The notes under the pieces: generated by a model
Told to the model about the DNA's origin: nothing
The model's database searches: none
The model's input: only the letters and a program-made list of their open reading frames with translations
Position numbers and translations under genes: made by a program
Shown here: positions 1 to 10,302 of the stretch, piece by piece
How the letters are laid out: every line of letters begins with the position of its first letter
Numbering within the stretch: the first letter of the stretch is position 1
Assembly (NCBI RefSeq): GCF_032051675.1
Contig: NZ_CP116968.1
Coordinates: 3,162,001-3,226,000 of the forward strand
Reading direction: 5' to 3'
DNA from: Candidatus Nitrospira neomarina
GTDB lineage: Bacteria > Nitrospirota > Nitrospiria > Nitrospirales > UBA8639
DNA length: 64,000 nucleotides

Positions 1-2
1 GG

Positions 3-776
3 TATGAAAAAGGATCGGCGGATTACGTGAATTGTCCTATGGACGAAGAAACCTATAACGCCTTCTATAACGCATTGATCGAAGCTGAACGCGTCCAGCC
101 AAAGTCTTTCGAGAAGGTGCCGTATTTTGAAGGATGTCTCCCGATTGAGGTCATGGCCGACCGTGGTCGCCAGACCTTATTGTTTGGCCCCCTCAAGCCT
201 GTGGGATTAATTGATCCCAAAACCGGCCAACGGCCCTATGCTGTGTTACAATTACGTCCAGAAAACGCTCATGGCTCCTGTTATAATCTGGTAGGGTTTC
301 AAACCAAACTCACCTATCCGGAACAACGCCGAATCTTCAGAATGATCCCTGGTTTAGAGCAGGCTGAATTTTTACGATGTGGAAGCATCCATCGAAATAC
401 CTATATCAATGCACCAATCCTTTTACAAAACACCTTGCAGGTGAAAAAACAGCCACGCATCTTTTTTGCCGGACAATTGGTTGGAGTAGAAGGTTATGTG
501 GAGGCTGCCGCCAGTGGAGGGATAGCCGGAATTAATGCCGCTCGCATCCTATCAGGGCGTGATCCGATCACCCCACCGCCCTCTACGGCTCATGGAGCAC
601 TGCTTCATTACATTACGACTTGTGAGCCAAAGTACTTTCAACCGATTAACTCAAACTTTGGGCTATACCCGCCACTTGATACACCGGTGCGAGACAAACA
701 GAAAAAACGACAACTCATCCAAGAACGGGCCACTACCCATTTCAAAGCATGGATGACGCAATCCGAGCTTTCGTAA
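3..776 (+). CDS. trmFO: TrmFO, tRNA (uracil-54-C5)-methyltransferase, 3' part
   Basis: This is the C-terminal part of the folate- and FAD-dependent enzyme that methylates U54 in the tRNA T-loop. The frame is open from base 3, so the gene starts before the window; about 258 of a usual 435-450 residues are present. Family marks are the DYVNCPMDE segment near the left edge, whose Cys probably corresponds to a catalytic Cys of the family (inference), the NLVGFQTKL block, and the FAD-binding [20 protein letters not shown] segment. The stop lies 28 nt inside xerC, so the two are probably co-transcribed. In Bacillus and many other bacteria trmFO, xerC and hslVU (codY) are neighbours, which supports the call. 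Confidence 0.93.
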   Translation, partial: YEKGSADYVNCPMDEETYNAFYNALIEAERVQPKSFEKVPYFEGCLPIEVMADRGRQTLLFGPLKPVGLIDPKTGQRPYAVLQLRPENAHGSCYNLVGFQTKLTYPEQRRIFRMIPGLEQAEFLRCGSIHRNTYINAPILLQNTLQVKKQPRIFFAGQLVGVEGYVEAAASGGIAGINAARILSGRDPITPPPSTAHGALLHYITTCEPKYFQPINSNFGLYPPLDTPVRDKQKKRQLIQERATTHFKAWMTQSELS

Positions 777-1723
777 TGTACCTTCAATTGGAACGGGGAG
801 TTTCGCCTGAAACACGCCGCAGTTACCAGTCCGACCTCAAACAATTCATGGCGCACATTCGAAACTCCCTTTCCGGGAACGATCTTTCAGAGCCTGGCGT
901 TATCGACTCACTCCATATTCGATCCTATCTCAAGAGCCTCAGCGATCAAGGGTTAAAAAAAGCCTCACTGGCCAGAAAACTGGCATGTCTCAAAAGCTTT
1001 TTTCGTTTTTTAGTTGAAGACGGACGGATTTCGCGTAATCCGGCCTCCACGGTTCGTTCGCCTCGACAAGGGACGCGTCTTCCCACCGTCCTCACCAAAG
1101 ACGAAGCCAACACCCTTTTAGACTCGTCAGCATCCCAGCAATGGATTGTGTTGAGAAACCACGCCATTCTAGAAACCTTGTATGCAAGCGGGGCTCGGGT
1201 ATCAGAATTAGTCGGGTTAAATTGGGCGGATGTGGATCTAGAAACCCGATCGATCCGACTGCGGGGAAAAGGGAAAAAAGAGCGGATGGTGCCTATTGGC
1301 ACAGTGGCTGCTGATGCCATCTTGGAATATCAACGTCATCCGCCCCACAAGAACAAGATTTTACAAACCGGAACAACGGCCCCACGGGTGCCCTACTCAG
1401 GATCGCAACCTCTTTTCCTCAATGCTCGAGGAGGACGGTTGACCGCTCGAAGCGTGGAACGCATGATGAAGCAAGAGACCGAACACCGCTTCACTAAGAC
1501 GGTCACTCCCCATACTCTGCGCCATTCCTTTGCCACCCACCTCCTCGATGAAGGAGCGGACCTGCGGGCCATCCAGGAACTCTTGGGCCATGCCTCGCTC
1601 GCCACAACCCAAAAATACACCCATGTGGCCACTGATCAACTCATGGCCGTTTATGACCGGGCACACCCCCGATCCGGCTCTTCTCACTCCATACCCCCAG
1701 AAGGAGACCCTCTCAAACGATGA
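749..1723 (+). CDS. xerC: Tyrosine recombinase XerC
   Basis: Site-specific recombinase of the Xer family, which resolves chromosome dimers at dif. The 324 residues show the N-terminal SAM-like core-binding domain (about 1-95) and the catalytic domain with the expected residues: R150 in SGARVSEL, K174 in GKGKKER, H255 and R258 in [11 protein letters not shown]281 in LLGHASL and nucleophile Y290 in TQKYTHV. The ATG at 749 overlaps trmFO by 28 nt. A second ATG at 776 overlaps the trmFO stop (TAATG) and cannot be excluded, but the longer start fits the usual XerC N-terminus better. The stop overlaps the hslV start by 4 nt. Confidence 0.95.
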   Translation: MDDAIRAFVMYLQLERGVSPETRRSYQSDLKQFMAHIRNSLSGNDLSEPGVIDSLHIRSYLKSLSDQGLKKASLARKLACLKSFFRFLVEDGRISRNPASTVRSPRQGTRLPTVLTKDEANTLLDSSASQQWIVLRNHAILETLYASGARVSELVGLNWADVDLETRSIRLRGKGKKERMVPIGTVAADAILEYQRHPPHKNKILQTGTTAPRVPYSGSQPLFLNARGGRLTARSVERMMKQETEHRFTKTVTPHTLRHSFATHLLDEGADLRAIQELLGHASLATTQKYTHVATDQLMAVYDRAHPRSGSSHSIPPEGDPLKR

Positions 1724-2256
1724 AGATTCGATCCACGACGATTCTGTGCGTACGCAAGGGGCCTACAGTGGCCATGGGCTGTGACGGCCAAGTCACCGTC
1801 GGCAGCACCATTATGAAGAGTAACGCCAAAAAACTCCGGAAGATGCATCAAGACAAGGTGCTGACTGGCTTTGCCGGGGCCACCGCAGATGCGTTTACCT
1901 TATTTGAAAAATTTGACGCCAAGCTGGAAGAGTATCGAGGGAATTTGACCCGAGCTGCCGTTGAACTGGCGAAGGATTGGCGAACCGATCGGGTCCTTCG
2001 ACGATTAGAAGCACTGTTAGCGGTTGCCGACCGTGAGCATTCATTTCTTATTACCGGCACCGGTGATGTGGTCGAACCGGAAGACGGGATTTTGGCCATT
2101 GGATCAGGGGGACCTTACGCGTTATCTGCTGCACGCGCCCTCCTGGCTCACACCGAACTGCAACCGTCACAGGTTGTCGAACAAAGCATGCAAATCGCCG
2201 CTGGAATCGACATTTATACCAACCATCACATTGTTATTGAGGAGTTATCGTCATAA
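1720..2256 (+). CDS. hslV: ATP-dependent protease subunit HslV
   Basis: Proteolytic subunit of the HslUV (ClpYQ) protease, an N-terminal-threonine hydrolase that forms stacked hexamers in the cytoplasm. The protein has 178 residues. Mature proteins of the family begin with TT; here TTILCVRKG follows a five-residue leader MKIRS, so the catalytic Thr is predicted to be T6. Strongly conserved blocks include the [24 protein letters not shown] and AIGSGGPYA segments and the C-terminal [12 protein letters not shown]. The ATG overlaps the xerC stop by 4 nt (ATGA), indicating translational coupling, and hslU follows 3 nt after the stop. Confidence 0.97.
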   Translation: MKIRSTTILCVRKGPTVAMGCDGQVTVGSTIMKSNAKKLRKMHQDKVLTGFAGATADAFTLFEKFDAKLEEYRGNLTRAAVELAKDWRTDRVLRRLEALLAVADREHSFLITGTGDVVEPEDGILAIGSGGPYALSAARALLAHTELQPSQVVEQSMQIAAGIDIYTNHHIVIEELSS

Positions 2257-2259
2257 CGT

Positions 2260-3663
2260 ATGGAACAAGAGACTTCACCAACACCCAAAAACCTAGACTC
2301 CCTCACCCCACGTCAAATCGTAGAGGAGTTGGACCGCTACGTCATTGGACAACGAGATGCCAAACGTATGGTTGCCATTGCCCTACGAAACCGCTGGCGG
2401 CGCCAACAGCTCAGCCCGGAACTCCGGGATGAAATCGTCCCGAAAAATATCATTATGATTGGTCCGACGGGGGTCGGGAAAACAGAAATTTCCCGACGAG
2501 TCTCCAAATTAGCAAATGCGCCATTCATTAAAGTTGAGGCTTCCAAATTTACCGAGGTAGGGTACGTCGGCAGGGACGTCGAATCTCTGATTCGTGACCT
2601 CACCGATCTATCCATTAATATGGTCAAGACGGCTTATCTGGAAAAGGTTCAAAAAAAGGCTGAAGAGATGGCCGAAGAGCGGGTCTTAGATATGCTGCTT
2701 CCGCCATCGCCGTCGAACCCCTCATTGGAGACCAGTGAGGAGTCAGCAGCCGCTCCTACACAACAAAAACAGGATCAACAGGACTCCACCCGCTCAAAAC
2801 TGCGCCTCCAACTGCGCGAGGGCAAACTGGATAATCGGATGGTGGAAATAGAAATTAAAGAACGAGGAGGGCTTCCGGTTGGAATCATTTCCAATATCGG
2901 AGGGATGGAAGATCTTGAGCACAACCTTCGGGATATGCTCGGCGGCATGATGCCGGGAAAAAAGAAAAATCGCCGAATGAAAGTCTCAGAAGCCCTGAAA
3001 TTCATGGCCCAGGAAGAAGCGCAAAAACTTATTGACATGGAAGAAGTCACCAAGGAGGCCATTACCCGCACGGAACAATCAGGTATCGTCTTCCTGGACG
3101 AGATTGACAAAATTGCCGGACGGGAGAAACACACAGGCCCCGATATTTCACGGGAAGGGGTGCAACGGGACCTTCTCCCAATCGTGGAAGGGTCGACGGT
3201 CAACACCAAGCATGGGCCGGTCAAGACCGATCATATTTTATTTATTGCCGCGGGAGCATTTCACGTGGCCAAACCTTCGGACTTAATTCCGGAATTACAA
3301 GGCCGGTTCCCTATCCGTGTAGAACTGGAGCCCCTCACAAAGGATGACCTCATCCGCATTTTAACCGAACCCAAAAATGCCCTGGTCAAACAATATCACG
3401 CTTTACTGAGCACCGAAGAAATCGCGTTGGAATTTACCAAAGACGGGATCGAAGAAATTGCGGCAACCGCTGTGCAGGTGAATGATCGAACCGAAAACAT
3501 CGGCGCACGACGGCTCTTCACCATCGTGGAACGGTTATTGGAAGATGTCTCCTTTGAAGCGCAAGATCTTCAGGAAAAAGAGGTCGTGATTAACGCGCAG
3601 TATGTGCGGGATCACCTTCAAAGTATTGTAAAAGACGAAGATCTCAGCCGGTACATTCTTTAA
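2260..3663 (+). CDS. hslU: ATP-dependent protease ATPase subunit HslU
   Basis: AAA+ unfoldase that feeds substrates into HslV. It has 467 residues. The N-terminal [17 protein letters not shown] motif, Walker A GPTGVGKT (68-75), the [10 protein letters not shown] pore-loop segment, Walker B VFLDEIDK and the conserved C-terminal tail DLSRYIL, which inserts into HslV, are all visible. The variable I-domain, about residues 145-180, carries a Ser/Gln/Pro-rich low-complexity stretch. The gene begins 3 nt after the hslV stop, so HslV and HslU are made from one message. Confidence 0.97.
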   Translation: MEQETSPTPKNLDSLTPRQIVEELDRYVIGQRDAKRMVAIALRNRWRRQQLSPELRDEIVPKNIIMIGPTGVGKTEISRRVSKLANAPFIKVEASKFTEVGYVGRDVESLIRDLTDLSINMVKTAYLEKVQKKAEEMAEERVLDMLLPPSPSNPSLETSEESAAAPTQQKQDQQDSTRSKLRLQLREGKLDNRMVEIEIKERGGLPVGIISNIGGMEDLEHNLRDMLGGMMPGKKKNRRMKVSEALKFMAQEEAQKLIDMEEVTKEAITRTEQSGIVFLDEIDKIAGREKHTGPDISREGVQRDLLPIVEGSTVNTKHGPVKTDHILFIAAGAFHVAKPSDLIPELQGRFPIRVELEPLTKDDLIRILTEPKNALVKQYHALLSTEEIALEFTKDGIEEIAATAVQVNDRTENIGARRLFTIVERLLEDVSFEAQDLQEKEVVINAQYVRDHLQSIVKDEDLSRYIL

Positions 3664-3747
3664 AAGCCACTCATCTGTTACTATGGTCATATTTCCCTTT
3701 CGCCTTTGCCATTCTCCCCGAAACCCTGGAACCCATGAGTAGGTTGC

Positions 3748-4641
3748 ATGAACAAACTGATTAAAAAAGCGGACATCCTGATTGAAGCGCTTCCCTATAT
3801 TCGGACCCTCGCCGGAAAAACCGTGGTCATCAAATACGGGGGGAGCGCAATGGTGCATGAAGAACTCAAGGAAGGCTTCGCCGAAGATGTCGTCTTATTA
3901 AAATATGTCGGGTTGCAACCGATTATCGTTCATGGCGGTGGGCCACAAATTAATGAAATACTGGATAAATTCGGCATTGAGGCAAAATTCCTGCATGGAG
4001 TTCGGGTCACGGATCACCCAACCATGGAAGTGGTCGAAATGGTCCTCGGTGGAAAAATCAACAAGGAAATTGTGTCGTTGCTGAACCAGCATGGCGCCAA
4101 AGCCGTCGGACTCACCGGCAAGGATGGTCGCCTCCTGACCACGAAACCATTTAATCCAAAGAGCCTGATTCACACCTACAGCGGATCAACCGACGTGCTG
4201 CACCCTGAGGACTATGGCCTCGTCGGCCAGGTCAGCCATGTCGACACCACGTTGCTGCATACGCTTCAAGAGGCGAATTTCATTCCGGTCATTGCGCCAA
4301 TTGGGGTCGACGCCAAATGGGAAACGCACAACATCAATGCCGATCTGGTAGCAGGCAGCGTAGCTGCAGCGGTTCAAGCCGAAAAATTACTGGTCTTAAG
4401 CGATGTCAAAGGGATTCGTGATGCCAATAATCGGCACGTCTCCACCCTCTCCAGAAAAGATATGGAACGCATGGTCAAAAAGCAGGTCATCAGTGCAGGC
4501 ATGCTCCCCAAAGTTCATGCCTGTTTAACCGCCCTTCAGGGTGGTGTCCGTAAGGCGCACATTATTGATGGACGGGTGCCACATGCGGTGTTACTCGAGA
4601 TTTTCACCGACAAAGGCATCGGGACAGAAATTGTGGCATAA
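3748..4641 (+). CDS. argB: Acetylglutamate kinase
   Basis: Catalyses ATP-dependent phosphorylation of N-acetyl-L-glutamate, the second step of arginine biosynthesis. The 297-residue protein has the amino-acid-kinase fold signatures: VIKYGGSAM phosphate-binding Lys-Gly-Gly near the N-terminus, HGGGPQIN, the NINADLVAGSVAAA segment of the acetylglutamate site, and a C-terminal KGIGTEIV block. An N-terminal helix precedes the kinase core (NKLIKKADILIEALPYI), a feature of hexameric, arginine-inhibited forms; feedback inhibition is therefore likely but inferred. It lies 84 nt after hslU and 5 nt before the nicotinamidase gene. Confidence 0.95.
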   Translation: MNKLIKKADILIEALPYIRTLAGKTVVIKYGGSAMVHEELKEGFAEDVVLLKYVGLQPIIVHGGGPQINEILDKFGIEAKFLHGVRVTDHPTMEVVEMVLGGKINKEIVSLLNQHGAKAVGLTGKDGRLLTTKPFNPKSLIHTYSGSTDVLHPEDYGLVGQVSHVDTTLLHTLQEANFIPVIAPIGVDAKWETHNINADLVAGSVAAAVQAEKLLVLSDVKGIRDANNRHVSTLSRKDMERMVKKQVISAGMLPKVHACLTALQGGVRKAHIIDGRVPHAVLLEIFTDKGIGTEIVA

Positions 4642-4646
4642 CGAAC

Positions 4647-5300
4647 ATGAAACTCTCCAAGCATTCCTCCCCATCGGATTCTTCCTCTACCCGAATCTCA
4701 ACCGTTCCTCAACCCGATCAGCATTCCGCGCTCCTCTTAGTCGACTTACAAAATGACTTCTTTCCGGGTGGGGCACTGGCCGTTCCCGAGGCAAACAGCC
4801 TCATTCCTCTCATCAACGCCTACATCAAACACTTCAGCCGTCAGGGTTGGCCCATACTGGCAACCAGAGATTGGCATCCGGCTAATCACAGCTCCTTCAC
4901 CGAACAACTAGGTCCCTGGCCGGTTCATGGAGTTCAAGGATCACGCGGTGCTCAATTCCATTCCGACTTGGTCCTTCCTCCCGGGATGCTGGTCATTTCT
5001 AAAGGAACCGACCCGAAGAAAGATTCGAGATCGGGCTTTGATGGTACGAGTCTGGCCGACCGACTGGAAGATCTCAACGTCCTAACATTGTATGTCCTGG
5101 GACTACCGACCGAACATTGCGTCAAGCACACGGTTCTCGATGGCTGTCAACGCGGGCTTCGAGTCGTCTTGCTCACCGATGCCACAAAAGGGAGCGACCT
5201 CCAACAGGATGTCTCTCCGCCTGTCCTCCAAGAAATGACCGATGCAGGCGCCCATCTCGCGAATAGTCGCGACATCGGAATCCCCGCCTCTTTCCGCTGA
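4647..5300 (+). CDS. pncA: Nicotinamidase (isochorismatase-like hydrolase)
   Basis: Probably deamidates nicotinamide to nicotinate in the NAD salvage pathway. The 217 residues show the cysteine-hydrolase triad: D33 in LVDLQNDF, K119 in VISKGTDP and C158 in GLPTEHCVKHT. Metal-binding candidates D75 and H77 (TRDWHPANH) and H94 (WPVHG) are present, as in PncA rather than in plain isochorismatases. The first 25 residues are Ser/Pro-rich and absent from most homologues, so the true start may lie slightly downstream. The gene starts 5 nt after argB, which suggests co-transcription. Substrate specificity is inferred from motifs only. Confidence 0.85.
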   Translation: MKLSKHSSPSDSSSTRISTVPQPDQHSALLLVDLQNDFFPGGALAVPEANSLIPLINAYIKHFSRQGWPILATRDWHPANHSSFTEQLGPWPVHGVQGSRGAQFHSDLVLPPGMLVISKGTDPKKDSRSGFDGTSLADRLEDLNVLTLYVLGLPTEHCVKHTVLDGCQRGLRVVLLTDATKGSDLQQDVSPPVLQEMTDAGAHLANSRDIGIPASFR

Positions 5301-5472
5301 ACAGTTTCTGCCCTCCTCCAAGTACCATACGGAGGGTGATTTCCCTATGCTTCGACTGGGGAAAATTGCGCTATCATCACATCCACGTTTTTCCTGCCCT
5401 TCTTTTGATCTTTTAACCGATGGTGCACATTTATCCTCAAGAGTTGTATGGAGAAATCCGAGAAGTGGATTC

Positions 5473-5940
5473 ATGAGACCAAAGGGGAGTGCAGCAAAAC
5501 TAGAATCGAGACGCCGATTGGCTGCCAGCCTGTTGGCTAGAGGTCGAGGCATTCGCGAGGTCGCACGAACTATCGGGGCAGCGCCCTCGTCCGTCAAACG
5601 ATGGAAAGATGCACTCGAACAAGGTGGGAAAAATGCCTTAAAGTCTAAACCACATACCGGTCGTCCATCCCGCCTTTCGCCCAAACAACGCCAACATCTC
5701 CTCCTTATGCTCCAACGAGGACCCCAAGCCGCAAAGATGCGTGGTGATCATTGGACCTGTCGCCTGATTGGCCGAATGATTCGCCAATGCTTCGGGGTAA
5801 AGTATCACCCCGACCATGTGAGTCGGATTTTGCGAGGATTGGGTTGGAAAAATAAAATGAAAATCAGCCCGATTAAAAAAAACAGTAGGACGACCCAACC
5901 ACGCCTTCGGCGCTCAGGCCAATCCCGACGCCATCGATAA
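5473..5940 (+). CDS. Orphan IS630-type helix-turn-helix protein (transposase N-terminal half)
   Basis: The 155 residues correspond to the DNA-binding half of IS630-family transposases: a first helix-turn-helix (RGIREVARTIGAAPSSVKRWK) and a second winged-helix region ending in FGVKYHPDHVSRILRGLGW. The DDE catalytic half, which should follow, is missing: the frame ends in an Arg-rich tail and the next 350 bases encode nothing similar. A run of eight A at about 5875-5882 lies where the sequence stops resembling the family, so the end may be a frameshift. The reading frame stays open upstream to 5242, but the ATG at 5473 marks the start of homology. It is either a remnant of an insertion sequence or a retained DNA-binding protein. 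Confidence 0.7.
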   Translation: MRPKGSAAKLESRRRLAASLLARGRGIREVARTIGAAPSSVKRWKDALEQGGKNALKSKPHTGRPSRLSPKQRQHLLLMLQRGPQAAKMRGDHWTCRLIGRMIRQCFGVKYHPDHVSRILRGLGWKNKMKISPIKKNSRTTQPRLRRSGQSRRHR

Positions 5941-6292
5941 GAAATTTTTCGATGGAGGTCACTTCAATGCGCCATGACCCAGAGGTCAGTTCGGCCTCCT
6001 GGCCATAATCTCATTCTTGGTTCATTTCTCGATAACTTCTTAACTTTCCTTAGAGATCGTCCTTCACCTGCCATTCACCACCACGTTCAGCTCAGAGGAC
6101 CGTTCTGTCTATTACCAGCTTTGGCCCCAAGGGAATGTTTCATGCAAACCCCCGCAAAATGTGCCGCTTTGCGGAGTACTGCAAGAAGATCCCTGACGCA
6201 CACCACGATTAACAACAACTTTAAGCAGGCCAGGGCCTCTGCCAGTGTGGCTGACTGAGTGCTGGGAAAAGCACGTTTTCACCTTCTTCGAT
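5941..6292. other. Region without a recognised gene
   Basis: About 350 bases between the orphan helix-turn-helix gene and the convergent histidine kinase. No coding sequence with family resemblance, no terminal inverted repeat and no clear terminator hairpin was seen. It could hold decayed insertion-sequence DNA, but no catalytic-domain residues could be recognised. Confidence 0.4.
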
Positions 6293-7120
6293 TCATTCTT
6301 TTTTCCCTTCTCCCTCCTCGACAATAATCGCCCGAGGAAAGTACACCCGAAAGGTGGAGCCTTGCCCAGGAATTGAATCGATTTCAATGTTTCCTTGATG
6401 CCGATCTATGATGCGACGCACAATGGCCAAACCCACCCCTTGACGACCCTCCGGCTCCACAGCAGGATGGGAGAGCCCTTCAAAAATTCCGGCATGATGG
6501 TCTTCCGCAATCCCGATACCGTTATCCCCAACAGAATAGACCGACCAACCATGCATCGTTTTACCGGAGATTATAATTTCTCCCGGACGTGCAGGATCAA
6601 GATATTTCTGGGCATTATCAATCAAAATCGAAAAAACTTGAGTCACTAACACCTCATCACCCATACAATCCGGAAGATCCTCAATCCGCACAAGAACTTC
6701 CCTGCTCTTGAGTTTCCTCTCCATGGAAGTCACGATTCCCATCACCAGTTGATTCACGTCCAGGCCTTCCCACCGAAGGCTAATCTGCCCAAGCCGGATA
6801 AACTGAAGAAGTCCCCACGTGATACCACGCACATGATCCACCTCCCCCTGAATATGCTGTACTGCCTGGGGAATATCTTCTGTGGGGAGAGGACCGAGTG
6901 GCTCCCGCGCATAATCGGCTAGCACCTCCTCCTCAAACAATGCATTCAGCCGACTGCATGCCATAGTGATTGTCTGACAGGCGTCCTGGATTGTTGTCAG
7001 TGAAGCAGGAAGATCCTGGGAGATCATCTGTACCAACAGATCCACATCTGTGGAGGAAACCGCCTCAGATTTTCCTTTCCTCTGAAAAGAAAAATCTCCT
7101 GGTTGTTTGGGTGGCTCCAT
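6293..7120 (-). CDS. Histidine-kinase-like protein with substituted phosphoacceptor
   Basis: A 275-residue soluble sensor-kinase-like protein. The C-terminal ATPase domain is intact: N box in ILIDNAQKYL, G1 box DNGIGI, G2 box GVGLAIVRR and the closing GQGSTFRVYFP. The dimerisation segment has SQDLPASLTTI where SHDLxxPLTxI is usual, so Gln35 replaces the expected phosphoacceptor His. No transmembrane helix or sensor domain is present. The ATG at 7120 has an upstream GGAG at good spacing. It may act as a phosphatase, as an ATPase of a partner-switching type, or phosphorylate through another His; the sequence does not decide. No response regulator is adjacent. Confidence 0.8.
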   Translation of the reverse strand: MEPPKQPGDFSFQRKGKSEAVSSTDVDLLVQMISQDLPASLTTIQDACQTITMACSRLNALFEEEVLADYAREPLGPLPTEDIPQAVQHIQGEVDHVRGITWGLLQFIRLGQISLRWEGLDVNQLVMGIVTSMERKLKSREVLVRIEDLPDCMGDEVLVTQVFSILIDNAQKYLDPARPGEIIISGKTMHGWSVYSVGDNGIGIAEDHHAGIFEGLSHPAVEPEGRQGVGLAIVRRIIDRHQGNIEIDSIPGQGSTFRVYFPRAIIVEEGEGKKE

Positions 7121-7658
7121 ACGGGGTAACTCCTTTTCCGCCCGCCATTTCAGTCAGTTAAGAAACCTGCCCGCCGGAACTAGGCAGGACATATGCCAAT
7201 AGAGAGGGACCACCATGTCTTTCTGAAAGCGTTGTCCTTCACATTCTAAAAGTACCGGAACAACCGCGAATGAGAAAAACAGGAGTGCCTCAGGGCGCCT
7301 CCCATTTTCACCAAAACAGAGATCTCGCCCTTAAAAATTTTAAACCATCAATCTTTGTGGTAATGAGGCCGAAAAATGAGGGGGAAAACCGATGGAATGA
7401 CCATCTTGGTCAGCCACCGCAAAGGAAAGAAAAAGGGAATGAAGAGAGAGATAAAAACTGTACAAGGAATGGAATAATGACAAACACAACATCAAGATAA
7501 AAATGAAGACAACAGACAAAGGCAAAGTCAGTTTCGCTCTATAACCTAAAATGGAAACACCATCATCTACATTAACCATTATAACAAGGATGACAGCATT
7601 CGTCCCAACAAAACAAAAGGGAACTGCGGTCCGGTTGGGCGATCCTGCTCTGTAGAAA
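7121..7658. other. Long intergenic region
   Basis: About 540 bases between two minus-strand genes, downstream of hppA and upstream of the histidine-kinase-like gene. A small 6-bp-stem hairpin (CCTGCC/GGCAGG, about 7167-7189) lies just before the kinase start. No coding sequence with family resemblance was seen; short open frames here are low-complexity and lack ribosome-binding sites. A weak, long-looped inverted repeat near 7600-7635 could serve as the hppA terminator but is not convincing. Confidence 0.35.
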
Positions 7659-9800
7659 TTACTTTATCAAGAGCCCCCCGTACTGAACGAAAAATGGCAC
7701 AAACACCAATGACAGGATAGCTGAAAGTTTGATCAGGATATTCAACGAGGGCCCTGAGGTGTCTTTCAGGGGATCACCCACGGTATCACCAACGACTGCG
7801 GCCTTGTGGGTGTCCGTACCCTTCCCCCCAAGATTTCCAGCCTCAATATATTTCTTTGCATTATCCCAAGCCCCACCACTATTCGATGAGGAGATGGCGA
7901 TGACCCCACCGGCGACAAGGGACCCGGCAAGCACACCAGCCACCGCTTGAATGCCAAAAAGGAATCCAGTGATCAGCGGCGTTCCCATGATCAGAATGCC
8001 TGGTGCAATCATTTCTTTCAGGGCAGCTTGAGTTGAAATGGCGACACATTGCTCATAATCCGCCTCGGCCTTTCCTTCCATGAGGCCGGGAATGGTGCGG
8101 AACTGCCGTCGGACTTCTTCGATCATCTTATAGGCCGCCGACCCTACCGATTTCATCGTCATGGCGGAAAAATAGGCCGGCAACACAGCCCCGATAAACA
8201 ACCCGGTAAACACGAGGGGATCCAATAAGTTAATACTGCCTAATAGATCATATTCTGGGCCATGTTGTTCCTTGAGCAGCAAGTCCGCCCGGGTGAGAAA
8301 GGCTGCGAACAGGGCCAATGAGGTCAGGATAGCCGCACCGATGGCAAACCCCTTCCCGATGGCGGCCGTCGTATTTCCGGCCGCATCCAACACATCCGTC
8401 CGCTTGCGGACGTGTTCCGGCATACCGGCCATTTCAGCGATACCCCCGGCATTATCAGAAACCGGCCCATAGGCATCGATGGTGAGTGCAATCACAAGCG
8501 TGCCCAACATACCTAAAGAAGCAATGGCCACCCCGTACATACCGGCTAACATCCACGGAATATAGATGGCAAGACCAATGGCGAGATAAGGACCCACGGC
8601 ACTCTTATAGCCGAGCGCCAGTCCAAAAATGATATTCGTAGCTGCACCTGTTTCACATGACTTCGCCAATTCCCGCACAGGCCCATAGTCATGGGCGGTA
8701 TAGTATTCAGTCATTAATCCCACGGCCAGCCCCGCAATTAAGCCTGACAGGAAGCAAAAATATACACCCAGATCGGTATACGCCTGCCCGCCAATCTCAA
8801 AAGTATCCGGAAGCATTGCCTTGGTGACAAACAGCATCACCACGGCCATCAACGCACTGGAGATGATCAGCATCTTTTTCAACGCCGGACCAACCTGGTC
8901 TTCGGAATTGACCTTGATCATCATTAGGGTGAGAAGGCTCACGGGGATGCCGATGGCAGAAATAAGGATTGGATATAACAACGCATCAACCATTCCTGAA
9001 AAGGCGACCGCGCTAATCACCATCGCAGCACAGGTGCTTTCCGCACAAGAACCAAAGAGATCGGCCCCCATTCCGGCTACATCGCCCACGTTATCGCCCA
9101 CGTTATCGGCAATCACCGCAGGGTTACGCGGGTCGTCTTCCGGAATGCCCGCTTCAACTTTCCCCACCAAATCAGCCCCAACATCCGCGGCTTTTGTGAA
9201 AATACCGCCACCCACACGAGCAAATAACGCAATAGACGAACCCCCCAGACCGAAGCCGGCAATGACTTCCATCAAAATATGCGTCGGGAGTTGAGCCGGC
9301 ATGATACTTTTGAGTCCAAGATAGATAATTAACAGTCCCAAGACCGCCAAACTGACTAATGCAAACCCCATCACGGAGCCGGAATGCAGGGCAACATTAA
9401 ATGCGGAAGAGAGGGATTGGTTGGCAGAGACGGTCGTTCGTACATTTCCTTGCGTGGCGATTTTCATCCCGATGAAACCCGAGGCAATCGAAATGATGGC
9501 GCCAAAAATGAAGGCAATAGCCGTGTACAGCCCTTCATTCACGTAGTCGGTGTGATGATCGTCAATTAACACCGCAATGATTGCGGCAAAAACCACCATG
9601 AAGATGGCCATGATTTTGTATTCCTGTTTCAGGAATGCCATGGCCCCGGTGGCAATAGCCGAATGGATTTTCGCCAGACGCTTCCGGGTTTCCGGATCTT
9701 CGACACCCATATCAATGGGGATCTTCAGGACCGATGAAGAGTAGTAAAACGCAACAGCTAATCCAAGAACAGACAAAGCCAGAATAATAGTTACCGACAT
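7659..9800 (-). CDS. hppA: Membrane-bound, ion-pumping pyrophosphatase (K+-dependent type)
   Basis: Couples hydrolysis of pyrophosphate to ion transport across the cytoplasmic membrane. The protein has 713 residues with about 16 membrane segments. The substrate-site motifs [11 protein letters not shown] and [19 protein letters not shown] are intact. The motif [10 protein letters not shown] has Ala where K+-independent enzymes carry Lys (GNTTKA), which by established family rules marks the K+-dependent class. Members of this class pump H+ or Na+; this cannot be decided here. The ATG at 9800 is chosen because the protein then starts at the family N-terminus and GGAG lies 11 nt upstream; the frame is open further to 9872. 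A tandem 12-bp repeat lies in its leader. Confidence 0.94.
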   Translation of the reverse strand: MSVTIILALSVLGLAVAFYYSSSVLKIPIDMGVEDPETRKRLAKIHSAIATGAMAFLKQEYKIMAIFMVVFAAIIAVLIDDHHTDYVNEGLYTAIAFIFGAIISIASGFIGMKIATQGNVRTTVSANQSLSSAFNVALHSGSVMGFALVSLAVLGLLIIYLGLKSIMPAQLPTHILMEVIAGFGLGGSSIALFARVGGGIFTKAADVGADLVGKVEAGIPEDDPRNPAVIADNVGDNVGDVAGMGADLFGSCAESTCAAMVISAVAFSGMVDALLYPILISAIGIPVSLLTLMMIKVNSEDQVGPALKKMLIISSALMAVVMLFVTKAMLPDTFEIGGQAYTDLGVYFCFLSGLIAGLAVGLMTEYYTAHDYGPVRELAKSCETGAATNIIFGLALGYKSAVGPYLAIGLAIYIPWMLAGMYGVAIASLGMLGTLVIALTIDAYGPVSDNAGGIAEMAGMPEHVRKRTDVLDAAGNTTAAIGKGFAIGAAILTSLALFAAFLTRADLLLKEQHGPEYDLLGSINLLDPLVFTGLFIGAVLPAYFSAMTMKSVGSAAYKMIEEVRRQFRTIPGLMEGKAEADYEQCVAISTQAALKEMIAPGILIMGTPLITGFLFGIQAVAGVLAGSLVAGGVIAISSSNSGGAWDNAKKYIEAGNLGGKGTDTHKAAVVGDTVGDPLKDTSGPSLNILIKLSAILSLVFVPFFVQYGGLLIK

Positions 9801-9824
9801 GTTAGGAATATCTCCATTCTTATG

Positions 9825-9848
9825 TAAGTGACCAATTAAGTGACCAAT
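9825..9848 (-). repeat. Perfect 12-bp tandem direct repeat upstream of hppA
   Basis: TAAGTGACCAAT occurs twice without a gap at 9825-9836 and 9837-9848 (plus-strand reading). It lies 25 nt upstream of the hppA start, on the leader or promoter side. Such a direct repeat could be an operator for hppA; the role is inference. Confidence 0.7.
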
Positions 9849-10302
9849 AGTGAATTGTTCGCACCGGCTCAAAAGAAACTATAGGATGAGACCGTCGAAT
9901 TCCGGCTATGGGCTAAGACCCTACGGCACAACCTAAGATCCGACCCTCTATTTGTCCACAGAGAAATGCCTCATTCTGGAATCAACTTCCTTCTATCGTT
10001 CTGGCTTGGGGACAAAACAGCGCGCGAGGGGTGGCCCTGGACCGACCAGACACCATCATGACATCGGCCTGATTTAAGTATGTGTCATGCCGCCGTTCCG
10101 CCGGTCATCAACTCATGTTCATTAGATGACGAGCGCTGAATTTTACCTGTCCGGGCAACAATGTTCAAGGTAAAAACCCTAATAAACATTTTTACCGGCA
10201 CCATTACCATGATCAAGGTCAAACATGAGGGATGGTTCAGGCTCCTGCCAATTATTTCATCCGAATGGCTTTTTCCCGTCCACGAACGCGACACAGAAAG
10301 CC
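9849..10302. other. Intergenic region upstream of hppA
   Basis: About 450 bases between the rluE-like gene, whose 3' end lies at the right border, and hppA. It should hold the hppA promoter, but no convincing -35/-10 pair was picked out by eye. Open frames here on either strand show no family resemblance. Confidence 0.35.

Noticed and set aside
5103-5684. 193-codon minus-strand frame opposite the nicotinamidase and transposase-type genes
   Set aside because: It is antisense to two recognisable genes and has no motif.
7340-7579. Hydrophobic 79-codon minus-strand frame downstream of hppA
   Set aside because: Low-complexity Leu/Ser/Phe composition from A/G-rich DNA, no ribosome-binding site.
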